A program made the translations under genes and the position numbers. From Arachidicoccus soli (GTDB lineage: Bacteria > Bacteroidota > Bacteroidia > Chitinophagales > Chitinophagaceae), in assembly GCF_003600625.1 (NCBI RefSeq), contig NZ_CP032489.1:3844001-3908000 (forward strand): a DNA stretch of 64,000 nt, in the 5' to 3' direction. The notes beneath the pieces were generated by a model, which was not told the DNA's origin, ran no database searches, and worked only from the letters and a program-made list of their open reading frames with translations. Position 1 is the stretch's first letter, and every line of letters starts with the position of its first letter. Shown here one piece after another: positions 53,340-62,670 of the stretch.

Positions 53340-54473
53340 TCACAATTGACTGGACTCTTTTTGTACTGCTTTTAGAGCAGAGGCAATAACTTGATGCATA
53401 TCATAATAACAATAATCTGCTAACCTGCCGCCTAAAATTAGGTTCTCTTTTTTATCAGCGAGTTCTCTGTATTTTTTATATAAAATATTATTTTTGTTAT
53501 CATTAATTGGGTAAAAAGGTTCAGTTTCCTTAACATTTATAAAAGGTTGTGGATATTCCTGAGTTATTACCGTATGTTTTTGATCGCCAAATTCGAAGTG
53601 CTTATGCTCAATAATTCGAGTGTAGGGGATATGCCCCTCCGTATAATTAATTACAGCATTGCCTTGATAATTTGAAACATCAATTCTTTTATGTTCAAAC
53701 TTTAGACTTCTATATTCCATTTTTCCTAACTTAAAGTCAAATAATTCATCCAACATACCTGTATAAACAATTTTTTCAGCTGTTTCATTATAAAGGGATT
53801 TGTGAGAAATATAATCCGTATTTAAACGAACCTCGATATTCTTTAAAAGAGTTTCGGTTAAGCGATTGTATCCCCCAACAGGAATACCTTGATACTTGTC
53901 ATTGAAGTAGTTATTATCGTAAGTGAATCTTATTGGAATGCGCTTGATAATCTCAGGAGGCAGTTCGTTAGCCCTTTTTCCCCATTGTTTCTCAGTATAT
54001 TCTTTTATAAAATATTGATAAATATCATTACCTACTAAAGATAGAGCCTGCTCTTCAAGATTGTGAGGGTACTTTATACTGGCTTCGTTTATTTGCTTCT
54101 CTACTTCGGCCTTCGCAGCCATTGGCGTTGTAACCCCCCAAAGTTGCTGAAATGTATTCATATTGAAAGGGAGGTTGTATAACCGCCCTTTATACATGGC
54201 AAGGGGGCTATTTATAAAGCTATTAAACGGAGCAAAAGAATTTACATATTTCCAGATTTTTTCGTTATTAGTATGAAAAATATGAGCACCATAGGCATGA
54301 ACGTTGATTCCCTCCCAATCATGGCAGTAGGTATTTCCACCAATATGATTACGCCTATCAATTACTAAGCATTTTTTATTTCTCTTATACATCTCGTGGG
54401 CGAAAACTGAGCCGAATAAGCCGGCTCCGACAATTAAATAGTTATACTCTTTATTCTTGATAGAAAGTTGCAT
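53340..54473 (-). CDS. glf: UDP-galactopyranose mutase
   Basis: A protein of 377 residues, the usual Glf length. The FAD-binding GAGLFGS is at 16-22, followed by VIDRRNHIGGNTYCHDWEGINVHAYGAHIFHTNN (near 38-70), PLAMYKGRLYNLPFNMNTF, the KQWGKRANELPPEIIKRIPIRFTYDNNYF region with the conserved catalytic-loop arginines, and YPQPF near 270. It converts UDP-galactopyranose to UDP-galactofuranose in the cytoplasm, a donor for cell-surface or other glycans. It lies 76 bp after a LanC-like gene and a glycosyltransferase on the same strand, so it may supply the sugar used by that transferase. Confidence 0.93.
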   Translation of the reverse strand: MQLSIKNKEYNYLIVGAGLFGSVFAHEMYKRNKKCLVIDRRNHIGGNTYCHDWEGINVHAYGAHIFHTNNEKIWKYVNSFAPFNSFINSPLAMYKGRLYNLPFNMNTFQQLWGVTTPMAAKAEVEKQINEASIKYPHNLEEQALSLVGNDIYQYFIKEYTEKQWGKRANELPPEIIKRIPIRFTYDNNYFNDKYQGIPVGGYNRLTETLLKNIEVRLNTDYISHKSLYNETAEKIVYTGMLDELFDFKLGKMEYRSLKFEHKRIDVSNYQGNAVINYTEGHIPYTRIIEHKHFEFGDQKHTVITQEYPQPFINVKETEPFYPINDNKNNILYKKYRELADKKENLILGGRLADYCYYDMHQVIASALKAVQKESSQL

Positions 54474-54549
54474 ATAAATTCAATATAAGCTTTGATAATT
54501 CAATAACCTATAGCTCAAAGGGTGCAAAAAACGAAAAAACACGGGTGAT

Positions 54550-55473
54550 TTATTTTGCGTCAACATGATGTAGCATTGCTAATCCGATTCCCGCCAATCC
54601 ATCATTAAGAGTAATATTTTTTTCTATTAATATTTGTTGTTTATCTCTTACTATGCTCGAGATATTAATTGGAATTTTTCCATTAGAAGCTTCTATATCG
54701 AACAATAAATTATAAATATTTTTTTTAACAAACCTATTTACCAAATCTTCTTCATTGTTCTTTATATGATTTGCCGAATCATACAATCCATTTTTTGCAC
54801 TTTCTTTAATATAAAAATCTGTTTTTATATTAGTCATGAGACAAAAATTATCATAATTGATATTTTTTAAGTGATTCAGTTTAAAATATTCTACTCTAAT
54901 TCTATGTATTATCGAGTCTGCTTTTTGCTTATGTTTTTCTACCTGCCCTACATTAGTCAGAAAATATAATAAGAAATCTATGTAGTTTTCTGGCAAGTGA
55001 GAGGCGTAATGCATAGATTCATACACAGCAAGAACCTTATTTATCAAGGCTTCTTTTGTTGAACTATTTTTTCTTATTATCTTTAAAAGAAAAACACCGA
55101 TATATGTGAGTTTCCTATGGTTTCTATACAAGTAATTAGAATTTATTAAAAGCAAGGATTTATGAATATTTGAAATCATTACTTTGAAATCATTAGCTAT
55201 ATATTTCTTTTTTATTAAATAAGAAACTCCAATGCTCATTTCTATTGAGTCTAGCAAATCAAATTTGTTCGCTTTAAGGTTTGCAAATAAATCTTTAATT
55301 ATATCATTTGCATATTGATGATACAATTCGTTATTATAGCAACTGGCAAAGTTGTAGTAATAAATTGCAATACCCAACTTTCCCTCGAATAAACTATAAG
55401 AATTTACATTTTGAATATTTAATAACAAAGTATTTGAAATTGAATATAGTTCTTCTTTATAACCTTTTTTCAT
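54550..55473 (-). CDS. LanC-like protein without the zinc-binding residues
   Basis: A protein of 307 residues. The LanC/GCR2-like toroid is suggested by SLFEGKLGIAIYYYNFA at the start and TLNDGLAGIGLAMLHHV at the very end, with regularly spaced helices between. Active LanC cyclases need two Cys and one His as zinc ligands (a W-C-x-G motif and a CHG motif); neither is present, so lanthionine formation is unlikely. It is also shorter than the usual 400 residues. It overlaps the glycosyltransferase gene by 17 bp. It could be a structural or binding partner for a leader peptide or for the transferase. Confidence 0.6.
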   Translation of the reverse strand: MKKGYKEELYSISNTLLLNIQNVNSYSLFEGKLGIAIYYYNFASCYNNELYHQYANDIIKDLFANLKANKFDLLDSIEMSIGVSYLIKKKYIANDFKVMISNIHKSLLLINSNYLYRNHRKLTYIGVFLLKIIRKNSSTKEALINKVLAVYESMHYASHLPENYIDFLLYFLTNVGQVEKHKQKADSIIHRIRVEYFKLNHLKNINYDNFCLMTNIKTDFYIKESAKNGLYDSANHIKNNEEDLVNRFVKKNIYNLLFDIEASNGKIPINISSIVRDKQQILIEKNITLNDGLAGIGLAMLHHVDAK

Positions 55474-57331
55474 TATTTTTCTTAGTTTCTATTATTTGTT
55501 TAAAAAAATCAACTAACGCAGGAACATGATAATCAAAAGAAAACTTCATCCTATTATTTATTATATTGTTTGTAAGTTCATTGAGAAGTCGTTTATTTTT
55601 CAATTTGGCACTTAAGTCATTTGCGTTATCAAAAAGCACCCCAAAATTATATTTTTGAACAATATTTTGCATTGCCACTATGTGATTAGAATTATTCTTT
55701 TGAATAACTGGCAGGCCAGCCGCGGCTAAAGTAGAAAGGCGTGCGGGGATATTTAAATCATCCCAACTGGCGAGTTGAATATTGCCCTTGTTATTGCTGT
55801 TAAAACAATGCAACCACCCTATATCATATTGTGAAAGTTCAGAAACCCATTGACTGCTATTGCAATGAGGATGGATATGAAAATGTTCGGGAATTGTAGT
55901 TTTAATTTTGTCCATCACTCCTTGCCAATTTTCGTGATAACTTTCTGTATATACGTGAACATGTATATTATTTTTTGCCAAAATCAATAGATCGGATAGA
56001 GGCATGCCAATCATTCGCCCAGTAACAACCGTGTGTACTCCTCCCTTACAAGAAGATAATTTTTTAGAAAATCCCCCCGTAAAATAGTCAATTTTAGGAA
56101 GATCACCATCTAATATCATAATTTTAGATGTTTTTAGAATCGAAGTTGGCATGAACTGTTCAAACCAGCTTTTACTTTCCTCATTAATATATATTTTGCC
56201 ATCGGAAAGGCTATATAAATTCAACAATTTTTCCCATTTACCAAGATCAATACATAATTTAGGGCCTTCCTTAAAATGCCAAACGAAAGGAATATTAGGA
56301 AAAGATTTCATGATCTCATATGCCAAATCAACAACGGCGAAATTTAATAGGGCATAAATAATATCGGGGGAAATTTTTTTTACTTGTTCTTTGTAATTAT
56401 TAGGATTAATATGTTTTATATTCCCGAAAGGGAAAGGACCGATATTAGTATGCGAATAGGTTGGTCTATCTAACCATAAACCATATAAAGTATGTCCAGC
56501 TTCTTCTATTCCACATATTCTTTCAGGATTATATCCCAATTCTCCAACAATTAATATTTTTAAACCATTTTTTTTCGCTTTTCGTTTTACATTTATAAAT
56601 TTTGAGAAGGAAATTTCTTCATTCACAAATTTATAGTTTGATACTCTTATTTTTAGTGGTGTTTTTACATGATAGAACCCTCTATAAAAATTAAGATTTC
56701 CGCCATACTTTTCCGACATGATTTTATGTCGTTGAAAGGGGTGAGACGTCCAGTAACAAGTTATTTTTTTTAAAGCATAAAAATTTCCCAAGGGAGTCAA
56801 CTTATTCCAAAAAGTATAAAACAAATCTTCGGAAATAAATTCGGATCTTTCTACCCATCTATCTTTTGTTTTTTTGTGAGCTGTTTGTACCAATTGCAAT
56901 GAGTAGCCCTTTCGAACGGTGAATGTTTCTGTATCATTGGTAGCTTTAAGAGAATCGTTCGTGTCGTATCTCATCCCAGTAAAGACAAGCACTGCATCAG
57001 ACGATGTGTGGAATATTTTATAGAGTTCTTCTAAATGATTTTCAAAATAAAAATCGTCACTCGGTAGATAACTTATGTAGTCATACTTCGCGGAATCAAG
57101 TGCCTTGTTAATAGAGCACCCAAGTCCTATATTTTTTTTATTCTTTATATATCGAACGTTCTCAACATTTGCTAAAACGTCCTGAATGTAAAGTTCAGTA
57201 TTATCTGTCGATCCATCATTTACTATGATTAGTTCCCATTTTTTAAATGCCTGATTTAATAAGCTATTCACGGCACGCATTAAAAATACGGACTGATTGT
57301 ATGTTGGCATAATTACTGAAAACCCGTCCAT
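55457..57331 (-). CDS. Two-domain glycosyltransferase (GT2 fused to a GT4-like domain)
   Basis: A protein of 624 residues. The N-terminal GT-A domain has FSVIMPTYNQSVFLMRAVNSLL, VNDGSTDNT (nucleotide site) and the metal-binding LPSDDFYF near 92, typical of GT2. From about residue 255 a Rossmann-type GT-B region begins (KILIVGELGYNPERICGIEEAG) and has TVVTGRMIGMPLSDLL and a sugar-nucleotide end (LSTLAAAGLPVIQKNNSN). Two catalytic domains suggest that two sugars are added in turn. It is the first gene of the operon with the LanC-like protein and Glf, and faces the exporter operon. The acceptor, a peptide or a glycan lipid, cannot be told from sequence. Confidence 0.75.
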   Translation of the reverse strand: MDGFSVIMPTYNQSVFLMRAVNSLLNQAFKKWELIIVNDGSTDNTELYIQDVLANVENVRYIKNKKNIGLGCSINKALDSAKYDYISYLPSDDFYFENHLEELYKIFHTSSDAVLVFTGMRYDTNDSLKATNDTETFTVRKGYSLQLVQTAHKKTKDRWVERSEFISEDLFYTFWNKLTPLGNFYALKKITCYWTSHPFQRHKIMSEKYGGNLNFYRGFYHVKTPLKIRVSNYKFVNEEISFSKFINVKRKAKKNGLKILIVGELGYNPERICGIEEAGHTLYGLWLDRPTYSHTNIGPFPFGNIKHINPNNYKEQVKKISPDIIYALLNFAVVDLAYEIMKSFPNIPFVWHFKEGPKLCIDLGKWEKLLNLYSLSDGKIYINEESKSWFEQFMPTSILKTSKIMILDGDLPKIDYFTGGFSKKLSSCKGGVHTVVTGRMIGMPLSDLLILAKNNIHVHVYTESYHENWQGVMDKIKTTIPEHFHIHPHCNSSQWVSELSQYDIGWLHCFNSNNKGNIQLASWDDLNIPARLSTLAAAGLPVIQKNNSNHIVAMQNIVQKYNFGVLFDNANDLSAKLKNKRLLNELTNNIINNRMKFSFDYHVPALVDFFKQIIETKKNNEKRL

Positions 57332-57654
57332 TGATATTAATTTAATAATGTAATAATAAATTAAAAGTATTCTTTTTTCTTAAATATCTGCTTCAAACAG
57401 ATATAATAAAAAATCACTTCATCTACATTTTTATTGTTTTCAGTTGTCTTGAAGGCTCATCACCTCATCAAAAGGAAAATAAGCGAGCCTCTTCTCTTAA
57501 AAACAGAAAACCTTTCTATATGCAAGAAACCCGAGAAGCCACTCATCGAGCAGCTTCCTTTAATTTCGCTAATTTCTAGCATAAAAAAGAAGGATTAAAT
57601 AATTTATTCGTTTTAATCACTAACATTGCAGATAAAAAGAATTTATTGTTCTTG
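57332..57654. other. Divergent intergenic region without a recognised gene
   Basis: About 320 bp, AT-rich. The only small open frame with a start is 19 codons (57519) and has no leader-peptide look. The region probably carries the promoters of the glycosyltransferase operon (minus) and exporter operon (plus). Confidence 0.4.
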
Positions 57655-57686
57655 TTTGCAAAATAAGAGAAGCTATACTATGTTTA
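57655..57686 (+). promoter_or_regulatory. Possible promoter of the exporter operon
   Basis: TTTG at 57655-57658 and TATGTTTA at 57679-57686 with 20 bp between them match the Bacteroidota promoter form in all but the last base. The start point would be near 57691, giving a leader of about 88 bases before the exporter gene. Confidence 0.4.
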
Positions 57687-57778
57687 ACCGACATTGAACT
57701 TAATTATTACAAACTTCTAATATCCATATCTACCTTTAACAATTTTTTCTTATTTTCGGTATTTAACAACAAAGCGAT

Positions 57779-60007
57779 ATGAAGATACGCCAATTTCCGT
57801 GTGATAGACAGATGGATATGATGGATTGCGGTCCGGCGTGCTTGAAGATGATTGCCAAATTCTATGGGAAATTTTATTCATTACAGCATCTACGAGACAA
57901 ATGCGGAATTACGAAAGAAGGGGTATCCTTTTTGGATTTGAGCCATGCCGCAGAAAGTATTGGACTTCACACGCTTTCCATTAAATGCTCTGTAGAAGAT
58001 ATAATTCTAAAAGTACCCTTACCTGTTATTGTTCACTGGGACAACAGTCATTTCATTGTTGTATATAAAACAAATCCGAAATTAAGAAATGTGTATGTTT
58101 CCGATCCTGCAAAAGGCTATATCAAATATTCAGAAGAACAATTTTCTAGGAGATGGTGTAAAAAAGAGGATGGATTAGGTGCATTGATAGCGATTGAACC
58201 GCAAGCGGATTTTTACCAACGGCAGGCAAATGAAAAAATTGAACGGAAAAAAACTTTGGAAAATTTTCTTGGGTATTTCAGGCCCTATAAAAGAAGCTTT
58301 GTTAATCTTTTTATTGTGATGCTTCTGGTAACTTTATTGCAGGCTTTTTTGCCATTTATTTCCAAAGCTGTTATTGATGTAGGCATTACAACACATGATA
58401 TTGGTTTTATTAATATTGTATTGATTGCCAATATTGCTATTTATGTCAGTATTTTATTATCCAATATGGTGCGGGACTGGATATTGCTTCACGTAACTTC
58501 TAGAGTAAATATTGCTTTAATTTCCGATTATTTGATAAAGCTTATGGTATTGCCTATTACTTTTTTTGAAAAAAAAATGATGGGCGATATATTACAGAGG
58601 GCAAATGATAATGAACGGATCCGTAGTTTTATTATGAATAACTCGCTAAATATGATTTTTTCAACGCTTACTTTTTTCATATTTGGCATCATTTTATTGT
58701 TTTATAATCTCACTATCTTTGGCATATTTTTAACTGGCAGCGTTTTATATGTATTATGGGTTATAAGTTTTTTACGTTTAAGAAAAAAGCTGGACTGGGA
58801 ATATTTTGATTTGATTTCCCAAAACCAAAGTTATTGGGTTGAAACAATATCGGGCATTCAGGATATTAAAATTAATAATTACGAACGTCCTAAACGTTGG
58901 AAATGGGAAAACATTCAGGCCAGGTTATATAGGGTTAATCAGCGGGTTTTAAATGTTACCAATTTACAAAATTCCGGAGCGCAATTCATTAACAATATCC
59001 AAAATCTTATGATTACTTTCTTCTGCGCTAAGGCAGTCATAGCAGGAGAAATGACTTTTGGGGTAATGATCTCAACACAGTTTATTATTGGTATGTTGAA
59101 CGCCCCTGTTGTGCAGTTCATCCAATTCATTATTTCTTTTCAATTCGCGAAAATAAGCTTCCAGCGATTAAATGAAATCCATCAATTGAAAGACGAACAT
59201 GAAGACGTAGGAACCAATCCAATTGACCTTCCCGAAAACAAGAGCCTTATCGTCAATAATGTTTCGTTTCAATATTCCCTTAATGGAAATTTTGTATTAA
59301 GAAATATCTCTCTATTGATCCCTGAAAAGAAAGTGACCGCTATTGTAGGAGATAGTGGCAGTGGAAAATCCACACTACTAAAACTGATTCTAAGATTGTA
59401 TAAGCCTTCTTTCGGCGACATTATGATTGGAAATATGAATGTCAACAATATCAGCTTGAAACAGTGGAGGGATAAATGCGGAGCAGTAATGCAAGATGGC
59501 AAAATATTCAATGATACAATTCTGAACAATGTTGTTTTAGATGATGAAAAAATTGACTACAACCGATTAAAGCGTGCATTAGACACAGCGAATATTGCTG
59601 CGGAAATAGAAAAACTTCCGTTAGGATATCAAACGATGATGGGAGAACAAGGAAGAGGGTTGAGCGGAGGTCAAAAACAAAGGGTATTGATTGCACGCGC
59701 TTTATATAAAAACCCAGATTATCTTTTTTTTGACGAAGCTACCAACTCTTTAGACTCATTGAATGAACAGAAAATCGTGGAAGCGCTCGATAATGTTTTT
59801 AAAGATAAAACAGTTATTGTAATCGCGCATCGTTTGAGTACAATACGTAAAGCGGATCAAATCATAGTGATGCAAAACGGAACTGTTGTTGAGATTGGTA
59901 ATCATATTTCATTAATGCAGAGCAAAGGAAGATATTTTCAATTGGTGCAGTCCCAAACTGATTTAAGCACCAATGCAAATGTTAATTATCCTGAAGAGTT
60001 AAATTGA
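57779..60007 (+). CDS. C39-peptidase-containing ABC exporter (PCAT)
   Basis: A protein of 742 residues with three parts. The N-terminal C39 peptidase has Q11, catalytic C17 in MDCGPACL, H91 in NSHFIVVY and D109 in VSDPAKG, a full catalytic set. The transmembrane domain (about 165-440) has six hydrophobic segments. The ATPase has Walker A GDSGSGKSTLLKL, signature LSGGQKQR and Walker B YLFFDEATNSLDS. Such exporters bind a leader ending in Gly-Gly, cut after it and export the rest through the inner membrane, with an HlyD partner bridging the periplasm. It is followed at 21 bp by the HlyD gene. Both are intact. Confidence 0.93.
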   Translation: MKIRQFPCDRQMDMMDCGPACLKMIAKFYGKFYSLQHLRDKCGITKEGVSFLDLSHAAESIGLHTLSIKCSVEDIILKVPLPVIVHWDNSHFIVVYKTNPKLRNVYVSDPAKGYIKYSEEQFSRRWCKKEDGLGALIAIEPQADFYQRQANEKIERKKTLENFLGYFRPYKRSFVNLFIVMLLVTLLQAFLPFISKAVIDVGITTHDIGFINIVLIANIAIYVSILLSNMVRDWILLHVTSRVNIALISDYLIKLMVLPITFFEKKMMGDILQRANDNERIRSFIMNNSLNMIFSTLTFFIFGIILLFYNLTIFGIFLTGSVLYVLWVISFLRLRKKLDWEYFDLISQNQSYWVETISGIQDIKINNYERPKRWKWENIQARLYRVNQRVLNVTNLQNSGAQFINNIQNLMITFFCAKAVIAGEMTFGVMISTQFIIGMLNAPVVQFIQFIISFQFAKISFQRLNEIHQLKDEHEDVGTNPIDLPENKSLIVNNVSFQYSLNGNFVLRNISLLIPEKKVTAIVGDSGSGKSTLLKLILRLYKPSFGDIMIGNMNVNNISLKQWRDKCGAVMQDGKIFNDTILNNVVLDDEKIDYNRLKRALDTANIAAEIEKLPLGYQTMMGEQGRGLSGGQKQRVLIARALYKNPDYLFFDEATNSLDSLNEQKIVEALDNVFKDKTVIVIAHRLSTIRKADQIIVMQNGTVVEIGNHISLMQSKGRYFQLVQSQTDLSTNANVNYPEELN

Positions 60008-60028
60008 TAATTATTATTTTATTAGTCT

Positions 60029-61357
60029 ATGGAGCAAAATACAAATCAACAAGTATATCATAATCACGAACGAACGGAAGAAGTACAAGAAATCATCGAT
60101 CGGATGCCTACCAAATTCGGGCGATTGATTACTTATATCGTAATTCTTATTTTTGTGTTGCTTATATTTTTTGGTTGGCTTATTCGTTACCCCGATGTCG
60201 TAGCCGGACAAATAACCGTCAATACGAATGTGTCTCCTTTAAAACTTGTAGCCATGAGTTCTGGGAAACTGAGACTCAAAATACATAAGTCCCAAACTTC
60301 CGTTAAGGAAGGGGACATCATTGCCTATATTGAAAATATTACTTCTCCCGATACTTTAGAAACCATCAGACACGCCATATCCGATTATAATCCGCTAGGC
60401 ACTAATAATACATCTATTTTACAAAAACTTCCACAAAAAGCAGACCTCGGCGATGTAACAGACAAATATTATGCTTTCATTGAAAATGTACACCAGCTTA
60501 AAAACATTAAATACGATAAGTCATATGAAGACCAGATTGAAGGATTAAATTTCCTGTTACAAGAGCAACAAAAAAGCATACTTGTAAATAATGAGAGAAT
60601 CGGAATTGCCAGAAACAATATGTCATATACGCATAAGTTTTTCTTCAGAGATTCTCTATTATTTAAAGAAAAGGTTGTTTCTGAGGCAGAACTTGACCAG
60701 ACTCAGTTAAACTATTTGAACAGCAAAGACAATTATCAAACAGTCTATACCAATCAAATCGGTGCTTTGCAAAACGCAAAACAAACACAAACGCAGATTA
60801 ATCAGGCAAGAATACAAATGCGGGAAAAGAAAAAAGAATTGGAATTAGCAGTCATTTCTTCTTATAATGCTTTAAAAGATAATATAAATACTTGGGGACA
60901 AAACTATATATTCAAAGCTCCTTTCTCCGGAAAAGTACAATTTCTTGGTTTTTGGACGAACGGTCAATTTATACAAAGTGGGCAATCTGTATTTACAGTA
61001 ATTCCGGAGGATAAGCAAGTATATGGCCAGGTAATCTTACCGGCCGCTTCCGGCGCGGGAAAGGTTAAAATAGGACAAGAAGTAATTATTAAGCTAGATA
61101 ATTTTCCATATCTGGAATATGGCACTATTAGAGGAAAGGTAAGTGCAATATCTCTGACTACCAATACCGAAAGTACTTCACAGGGCAACGTAGAAACTTA
61201 TCTCGTTACGGTTGGCCTACCAAAAGGTTTGACGACTAATTATGGTAAGCAATTAAACTTTAAGCAGGAATCGAAAGGTACGGCCGAAATTGTTACAAAG
61301 GACAGGAGGCTTATAGAACGGTTCTTTGATGGATTAAAATATATAATAAAAAACTGA
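60029..61357 (+). CDS. HlyD-type membrane fusion protein, partner of the exporter
   Basis: A protein of 442 residues. A short cytoplasmic end is followed by one membrane helix (YIVILIFVLLIFFGWLIRY, residues 36-54), a barrel-sandwich start (VNTNVSPLKLVAMSSGKLRLKIHKSQTSVKEGD), a long coiled coil (about 130-290, QLNYLNSKDNYQTVYTNQ), then the returning sandwich IFKAPFSGKVQFLGFWTNGQF and a C-terminal beta domain. It links the ABC exporter to an outer membrane channel. No TolC-like gene is in the window, so a host channel is likely used. Confidence 0.9.
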   Translation: MEQNTNQQVYHNHERTEEVQEIIDRMPTKFGRLITYIVILIFVLLIFFGWLIRYPDVVAGQITVNTNVSPLKLVAMSSGKLRLKIHKSQTSVKEGDIIAYIENITSPDTLETIRHAISDYNPLGTNNTSILQKLPQKADLGDVTDKYYAFIENVHQLKNIKYDKSYEDQIEGLNFLLQEQQKSILVNNERIGIARNNMSYTHKFFFRDSLLFKEKVVSEAELDQTQLNYLNSKDNYQTVYTNQIGALQNAKQTQTQINQARIQMREKKKELELAVISSYNALKDNINTWGQNYIFKAPFSGKVQFLGFWTNGQFIQSGQSVFTVIPEDKQVYGQVILPAASGAGKVKIGQEVIIKLDNFPYLEYGTIRGKVSAISLTTNTESTSQGNVETYLVTVGLPKGLTTNYGKQLNFKQESKGTAEIVTKDRRLIERFFDGLKYIIKN

Positions 61358-61366
61358 TTTTCTAAT

Positions 61367-61398
61367 TTCTTTTTTAATTTTATTTACTTAAAAAAGAA
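61367..61398 (+). promoter_or_regulatory. Hairpin just upstream of the leader-peptide gene
   Basis: TTCTTTTTTAA and TTAAAAAAGAA form an 11-bp stem with a 10-base loop that ends three bases before the ATG at 61402. It lies between hlyD and the next gene, and may lower read-through or shield the start. It is AT-only except for one pair, so stability is modest. Confidence 0.35.
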
Positions 61399-61401
61399 GA
61401 T

Positions 61402-61880
61402 ATGGGAAAAAACAAATTATCATTCAAAGCTTTGGATAAAGAATACGATCGCCTAAGTAACAATAATCAATTGTCTCTTAAATGCGGCTACGGGTATGAC
61501 CCAATGCCGATGGGATTTTGTGGATTTAATTCATCATCTTACACATGTTCGAAAATAGCGACTATGCATCTTATTTTGTAGGGGAATATGAGGATAATTT
61601 TGATGCTTATGGACCAAGTGGCTATTCAATATTTAATGAAGATCAATATGGAAATATCATTTCTGCAAATTTTACGCAAGATGAGTCCACGGATTTTGTA
61701 TAACACGAAGTTGGCTCTTTTTCTTATGTTTCCACAATTTACGGTGGAGTAGGTAGTATCAGGGATTTCTTTGATTTAAATAGTGCCTCTTCTAATCAGG
61801 TAATGTCGACCATAAATATTGATGGAAACGATCATGAAATCAATATTACTAAAGTATATGAGTACATTCTTACGTTTTAA
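61402..61880 (+). pseudogene. Double-glycine-type leader protein, broken substrate of the exporter
   Basis: The first 59-codon frame (61402-61581) reads a leader-like MGKNKLSFKALDKEYDRLS, then NNNQLSLKCG, where the usual LKGG cleavage motif has become LKCG (codon TGC where GGC is expected), and CGYGYDPMPMGFCGF. After a one-base shift near 61540 another frame goes on with DYASYFVGEYEDNFDAYG and ISANFTQDESTDFV, meets TAA at 61701, and continues HEVGSFSYVSTIYGG to a stop at 61880. One frameshift and one nonsense codon make it non-functional in full length; a 59-residue peptide could still be made. It lies 44 bp after hlyD, as expected for an exported substrate. I do not recognise the mature domain. 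Confidence 0.6.
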
Positions 61881-62571
61881 ATTTTACCATACCTAATTGG
61901 TCAAAAATTTTATGCATTATTTGCTTTTCATCTTTTTCATTATAAAAATAATAAAGCGTAATAAAATTTCCCTTCTCGTTTTCAAAGGCTAAAGCTTTGC
62001 ATTTATAGTATTTCCCTTTAAACGGCTTTGTTACTTTTATATTATACACAATTCCAAAACTATCTTTAGCATTAATTTTTTTTAATTGAATAGAGGTTAA
62101 ATATGTACAACTGTTTGGTTCATAAAACCGGTCGTTTCCATTCATTAATATCCTCGCTTGTTTTGTAATGGACTCTTTTAATGGAAAAGTTCCCTCATGT
62201 GGGCTCATAGAAAAAAGAAAAATACCTATAAGATAATTTGAGTTTGATTTTTCAGCAAATGTCCTTACTATCTGGAAGCCATGAAAAGCTTCTTCTAAAG
62301 GAGTTGGAGAATAAAAACCATAAATAGAATCAACAATACGGAAATGCTGCCCTTCATCAAAACCAACATCGATGTGACAAATATTTACTAAAGTCTTATA
62401 AACATCCTCCTTTGGGCTAAGTTGTTTGTTTTTTTGCGATAAAGGGATACTGCTGGTGCCTAAAAAAATAGTGTCTCCTCGTTTTACAAAGCCGTCAGAA
62501 TTTAATTGTCCAAATAGCTTTGGAAAAATTCCTAAAAAAAACAGAAATAAAAATACTTTTTCTATCTTCAT
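61870..62571 (-). CDS. Secreted protein, possible immunity partner of the papain-like effector
   Basis: A protein of 233 residues from the ATG at 62571, chosen because it places the signal peptide (VFLFLFFLGIFPKLFGQ) at the start; an ATG seven codons earlier is possible. The mature part is a mix of strands and helices without a recognised motif. It follows the leader-protease gene by about 100 bp on the same strand, the usual order for effector and immunity genes, and would be in the periplasm. It converges with the broken leader gene and overlaps its end by 11 bp. Function is unknown; immunity is inferred from position only. Confidence 0.55.
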   Translation of the reverse strand: MKIEKVFLFLFFLGIFPKLFGQLNSDGFVKRGDTIFLGTSSIPLSQKNKQLSPKEDVYKTLVNICHIDVGFDEGQHFRIVDSIYGFYSPTPLEEAFHGFQIVRTFAEKSNSNYLIGIFLFSMSPHEGTFPLKESITKQARILMNGNDRFYEPNSCTYLTSIQLKKINAKDSFGIVYNIKVTKPFKGKYYKCKALAFENEKGNFITLYYFYNEKDEKQIMHKIFDQLGMVKFKT

Positions 62572-62670
62572 TTTACTATTCGAGTTAAACATTAATTGTC
62601 AATTATTTAGTTTTGCTAATTTTGTCGTCATTGTGTAATATAATCAACTTACCCTTTGAAAAAATTTCTT

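Noticed and set aside
54550-55473. Active lanthionine cyclase (LanC)
   Set aside because: The zinc ligands of LanC enzymes are missing, no LanB-type dehydratase is present and the protein is short, so only a LanC-like fold is claimed.
57519-57578. Small plus-strand frame of 19 codons upstream of the exporter as a precursor peptide
   Set aside because: It has no leader with Gly-Gly, no clear ribosome site and lies upstream of the predicted promoter.
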